Below are positions 61,926 through 64,000 of a stretch of 64,000 nt of DNA, piece by piece (within the stretch, counting starts at the first letter, position 1; every line of letters begins with the position of its first letter). The stretch is taken from NCBI GenBank assembly GCA_004556925.1, contig SFFI01000001.1:1-64000 (forward strand), in the 5' to 3' direction. The notes under the pieces are model-generated. The model worked only from the letters and a program-made list of their open reading frames with translations. It was not told where the DNA came from and ran no database searches. This DNA comes from Clostridiales bacterium (GTDB taxonomy: Bacteria > Bacillota > Clostridia > Saccharofermentanales > DTU023). The position numbers and the translations under genes are program-made.

Positions 61926-63572
61926 TTATTCTGCTTGTTTTTGTCGATATTGTAAGGCAGCTTCGATGAGTCCTCGGAAAACCGGATGCGGCTTGAGAGG
62001 ACGGGATTTGAATTCAGGATGGGAAAGTAGTCCCAGGTAGAAAGGATGGCCTGGCCACTCTACCGCTTCTAGGAATTGTCCGTCTGGTGATGTTCCGGCA
62101 AAGGACAAACCTGTCTCCAGCAAGGGGCCTTGGTAGGCGGGGTTAAACTCCCGCCGGTGGTGGTGGCGTTCGCTAACCTCAGACTGGCCGTAGAGTTTAG
62201 CAAGTAAACTGCCTTCCTTCAAGGTCATGGGATAACCGCCTCGGCGCATGGGCTGGTCTGTCAAGGGGATATTCGCCAGGTCTTGCTTGAGTTCTGAGGT
62301 CAGGCCACAGTAATAAAAAAGATCGGAGCAAGGGTGCTCACATTCATCACTGTGGGCATCTTTGATTCCCGCCAAATTACGGGCAATTTCTACCACAGCC
62401 ATTTGCATGCCCAGGCCCAGACCTAGGAAAGGGATCTGATGTTCTCTAGCGTATTGGCAGGCCCGGATCATCCCCTCCATACCACGGGGGCCAAAGCCTC
62501 CGGGGACCAGGATAGCCTGACATCCTTGATAAATGTCTGCTAATTCCGCATCCGTTTTATCTTCTAAGCCATCTGAGTCTACCCAGACCAGCTCCATTTT
62601 TTCTTCCTTCTCAATGCAGGCGTGCTCGAGGGCTTCCATGACAGAGTAATAGGCGTCTGGTAACTCTACATACTTACCCGTTATGGCAAAGCGTAGGCTG
62701 CGTCGAGAAGCACGGATTTTATCTAAGAGTTGTTCCCAGGGGCTGAGATCGGGTTCCACAAACTGGGCCATGCCAAGCTTTTGGCAGACTCTGTCGGTCA
62801 AGCCCTGCTTTTCAAAATAGAGAGGCAGGGCATAAACCGTGTCCATATCAATATTTTCAATAACACAATTGCTGGGCACATTACAAAAGAGAGCCAGCTT
62901 ATCCCGAATATCTTGATCAATGGGCACTTCTGTGCGGCAGACCAAGATATCTGGTTGAATCCCGTAAGACAAGAGTTTTTGCACACTGTGCTGGGTGGGC
63001 TTCGTTTTTATTTCGTAGGAATTCTTTAAGTAGGGTAAAAGGGTCAGGTGGAGGAAAATGCAGTTCTCCCTGCCAACCTGGTAGGACACCTGGCGGATCG
63101 CTTCCAGGAAGGGCATGCCTTCCATATCCCCCACCGTACCCCCAATTTCTATAATGCAAACATCTGGATTATCCTGGTAGGAAATGGCAAACATGTGCTC
63201 TTTCAGTTCATTCGTAATGTGCGGGACAATCTGCACAGTGCGGCCATTATAGCCACCCGCCCGCTCCCGCTCAATGACATCGCGGTAAACCATGCCTGAG
63301 GTAATATCAGATTCATGGTTCAGGTCGACATCCGTAAAGCGCTCGTAGTGACCAATATCTACATCCATCTCTGAACCATCTTCGGTCACAAAAATTTCCC
63401 CGTGCTGAATGGGGCTCATCAGGGCGGGGTCTACATTGATATATTGATCAAGCTTTTGATTGCGGACACTTAGGCCTCTAGCCTTTAAGAGTCCGCCTAA
63501 AACAGCTGCGGTAATCCCCTTACCTAGGCCGGAAACCACGCCTCCGGTGACAAAAATATATTTGGTAGACAC
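61926..63572 (-). CDS. pyrG: CTP synthase lacking the glutaminase nucleophile Cys
   Basis: A 548-residue CTP synthase. The N-terminal synthase domain keeps FVTGGVVSGLGKG (residues 7-19), DGSEMDVDIGHYERF near 66-80 and KTKPTQHSV near 190. The C-terminal glutaminase domain keeps His518 and Glu520 in SHPEFKSRP and PGGFGPRG near 358, but the nucleophile site reads PFLGLGLGMQ: Gly386 stands where Cys (ICLGMQ) is expected, codon GGC at 62415-62417. The GGTMRLG loop is also altered to PMRRGG and two residues shorter. It should use free ammonia rather than glutamine. The start is GTG with an AGAGGTG site. Confidence 0.93.
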   Translation of the reverse strand: MSTKYIFVTGGVVSGLGKGITAAVLGGLLKARGLSVRNQKLDQYINVDPALMSPIQHGEIFVTEDGSEMDVDIGHYERFTDVDLNHESDITSGMVYRDVIERERAGGYNGRTVQIVPHITNELKEHMFAISYQDNPDVCIIEIGGTVGDMEGMPFLEAIRQVSYQVGRENCIFLHLTLLPYLKNSYEIKTKPTQHSVQKLLSYGIQPDILVCRTEVPIDQDIRDKLALFCNVPSNCVIENIDMDTVYALPLYFEKQGLTDRVCQKLGMAQFVEPDLSPWEQLLDKIRASRRSLRFAITGKYVELPDAYYSVMEALEHACIEKEEKMELVWVDSDGLEDKTDAELADIYQGCQAILVPGGFGPRGMEGMIRACQYAREHQIPFLGLGLGMQMAVVEIARNLAGIKDAHSDECEHPCSDLFYYCGLTSELKQDLANIPLTDQPMRRGGYPMTLKEGSLLAKLYGQSEVSERHHHRREFNPAYQGPLLETGLSFAGTSPDGQFLEAVEWPGHPFYLGLLSHPEFKSRPLKPHPVFRGLIEAALQYRQKQAE

Positions 63573-63625
63573 TGTGATACACCTCTTTTACTCTGCTGGC
63601 CAAGTGACATAAATAATACTTAGAT

Positions 63626-63654
63626 ATTCTAGTGAAGTGGGGTTTTAGTGTCAA
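63626..63654 (-). promoter_or_regulatory. Promoter of pyrG, overlapping a repeat copy
   Basis: On the minus strand TTGACA (63654-63649) and TAGAAT (63631-63626) are 17 bases apart, a near-consensus promoter. Its -35 box is the outer edge of the palindromic repeat copy. Confidence 0.85.
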
Positions 63655-63722
63655 CGGCCGAAGGTGCCATTGACAGTTCATGCGACCCGGCCATAGTTTA
63701 ATCAAGCCTCAAAGCCTCGATT
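63649..63722. repeat. Partial second copy of the palindromic repeat element
   Basis: Bases 63671-63713 match 323-365 at 40 of 43 positions. A short hairpin TGTCAACGGC / TGCCATTGACA lies at 63649-63675, whereas the left copy has a 50-base left arm; here most of the left arm is missing. The element sits between pyrG and the divergent membrane-protein gene. Confidence 0.75.
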
Positions 63723-63779
63723 TAGTTTTATCCTTTAGCCTCTGCCCTCCGGCCAAGAGGAGAACTCTGCACGCCCGCA

Positions 63780-63788
63780 TGTTATAAT
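63780..63788 (+). promoter_or_regulatory. Extended -10 promoter of the right-edge gene
   Basis: TGTTATAAT has the TGn extension and lies 52 bases before the ATG at 63840. No -35 is seen at the normal distance. Confidence 0.5.
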
Positions 63789-63839
63789 CCACTTAATGTA
63801 ATAGTTAATGTTTGGGAAAACACAAGGAGGCTTTGTGTT

Positions 63840-64000
63840 ATGCACTTTTTAGCTACACTACTTATGGCAAATGGGGAGCTTATGGTGACCATCATGATTA
63901 TCTTCTTTGCCTTAGTTATTCCATTTCTCTTAATCGTTTTGAGCTCGGTTTATTTAACCCGGATTGCCAGGATTAAGGCTGATAGTCTGGCACAAGCGGA
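63840..64000 (+). CDS. Small membrane protein, N-terminal part (runs off the right edge)
   Basis: An open frame starts at ATG 63840-63842 after a good AAGGAGG site and remains open to the window end. The first 53 residues contain a strong hydrophobic segment (about 13-42, with IMIIFFALVIPFLLIVLSS) followed by a basic YLTRIARIK, so one transmembrane helix with the C-terminal side in the cytoplasm is likely. The family is not recognisable from this fragment. It is divergent from pyrG. Confidence 0.6.
   Translation, partial: MHFLATLLMANGELMVTIMIIFFALVIPFLLIVLSSVYLTRIARIKADSLAQA

Noticed and set aside
1..64000. CRISPR array, prophage or rRNA operon
   Set aside because: No regular spaced repeats, phage structural genes or rRNA sequences were seen.

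Overview
The window looks like a chromosomal segment of an anaerobic, moderate-GC Firmicute, most likely class Clostridia; genus is not resolved. The clues are a T-box leader on thrS, strong AGGAGG-type ribosome sites, a GlgC/GlgD pair, MutS2, the YhaO/YhaN nuclease pair, MurT, an electron-bifurcating NfnAB-type ferredoxin:NADP oxidoreductase, and tRNA genes with encoded CCA. Most genes lie on the minus strand and are housekeeping genes. There is no rRNA, CRISPR array or prophage.

Layout. 1-3.1 kb is accessory: the start of an IS3-like transposase running off the left edge, a 137-bp palindromic repeat, a secreted metallo-beta-lactamase-fold protein, a long perfect-looking hairpin and a DUF4143-type ATPase. 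3.2-5.5 kb is promoter, Thr T-box, thrS and terminator. 5.7-9.9 kb holds a glycosyltransferase, an E2-acyltransferase-like protein, tRNA-Val, a nitrilase-fold amidohydrolase and a TrmH-type methylase. 10-11.4 kb is the infC-rpmI-rplT operon with an attenuator-like leader and an ATA start codon on infC. 11.4-17.1 kb has a Ca2+ P-type ATPase, ApbE, a CNNM/CBS membrane protein and tRNA-Lys. 17.2-28.8 kb carries a HAD phosphatase, a sirtuin, kbl, yhaN-yhaO, nfnB-nfnA, ferritin and transketolase. 28.9-33.1 kb is rpsO-pnp-murT. 33.2-37.2 kb is glgC-glgD-glgA. 37.3-49.1 kb is mutS2, pfkA, dnaE, a phosphohexomutase, uvrB and a uracil-DNA glycosylase. 49.2-55.8 kb is a phosphate regulon (pstC-pstA-pstB-phoU-phoP-phoR) without pstS. 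56-63.6 kb has two more CNNM/CBS proteins, lysS, greA, guaB and pyrG. A short membrane-protein gene begins at the right edge.

How the genes work together. The glycogen genes, phosphohexomutase, PfkA and transketolase form a storage and sugar-phosphate core. NfnAB would balance NADH, NADPH and ferredoxin in an anaerobe. The Pst/PhoU/PhoPR block senses and imports phosphate, and a textbook pair of TTAACA repeats at 11-bp spacing lies in front of phoU.

Most notable points: the CTP synthase has lost its glutaminase nucleophile Cys (now Gly386) and has further changes in glutaminase-domain motifs, and a murT lies in the same window with no gatD beside it. Together these hint at ammonia-based amidation. 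Others are an oversized PstA with a large extracytoplasmic insert in a locus without pstS, the ATA start of infC, and a palindromic repeat whose second, partial copy overlaps the pyrG promoter. I saw no clearly new multi-gene system.
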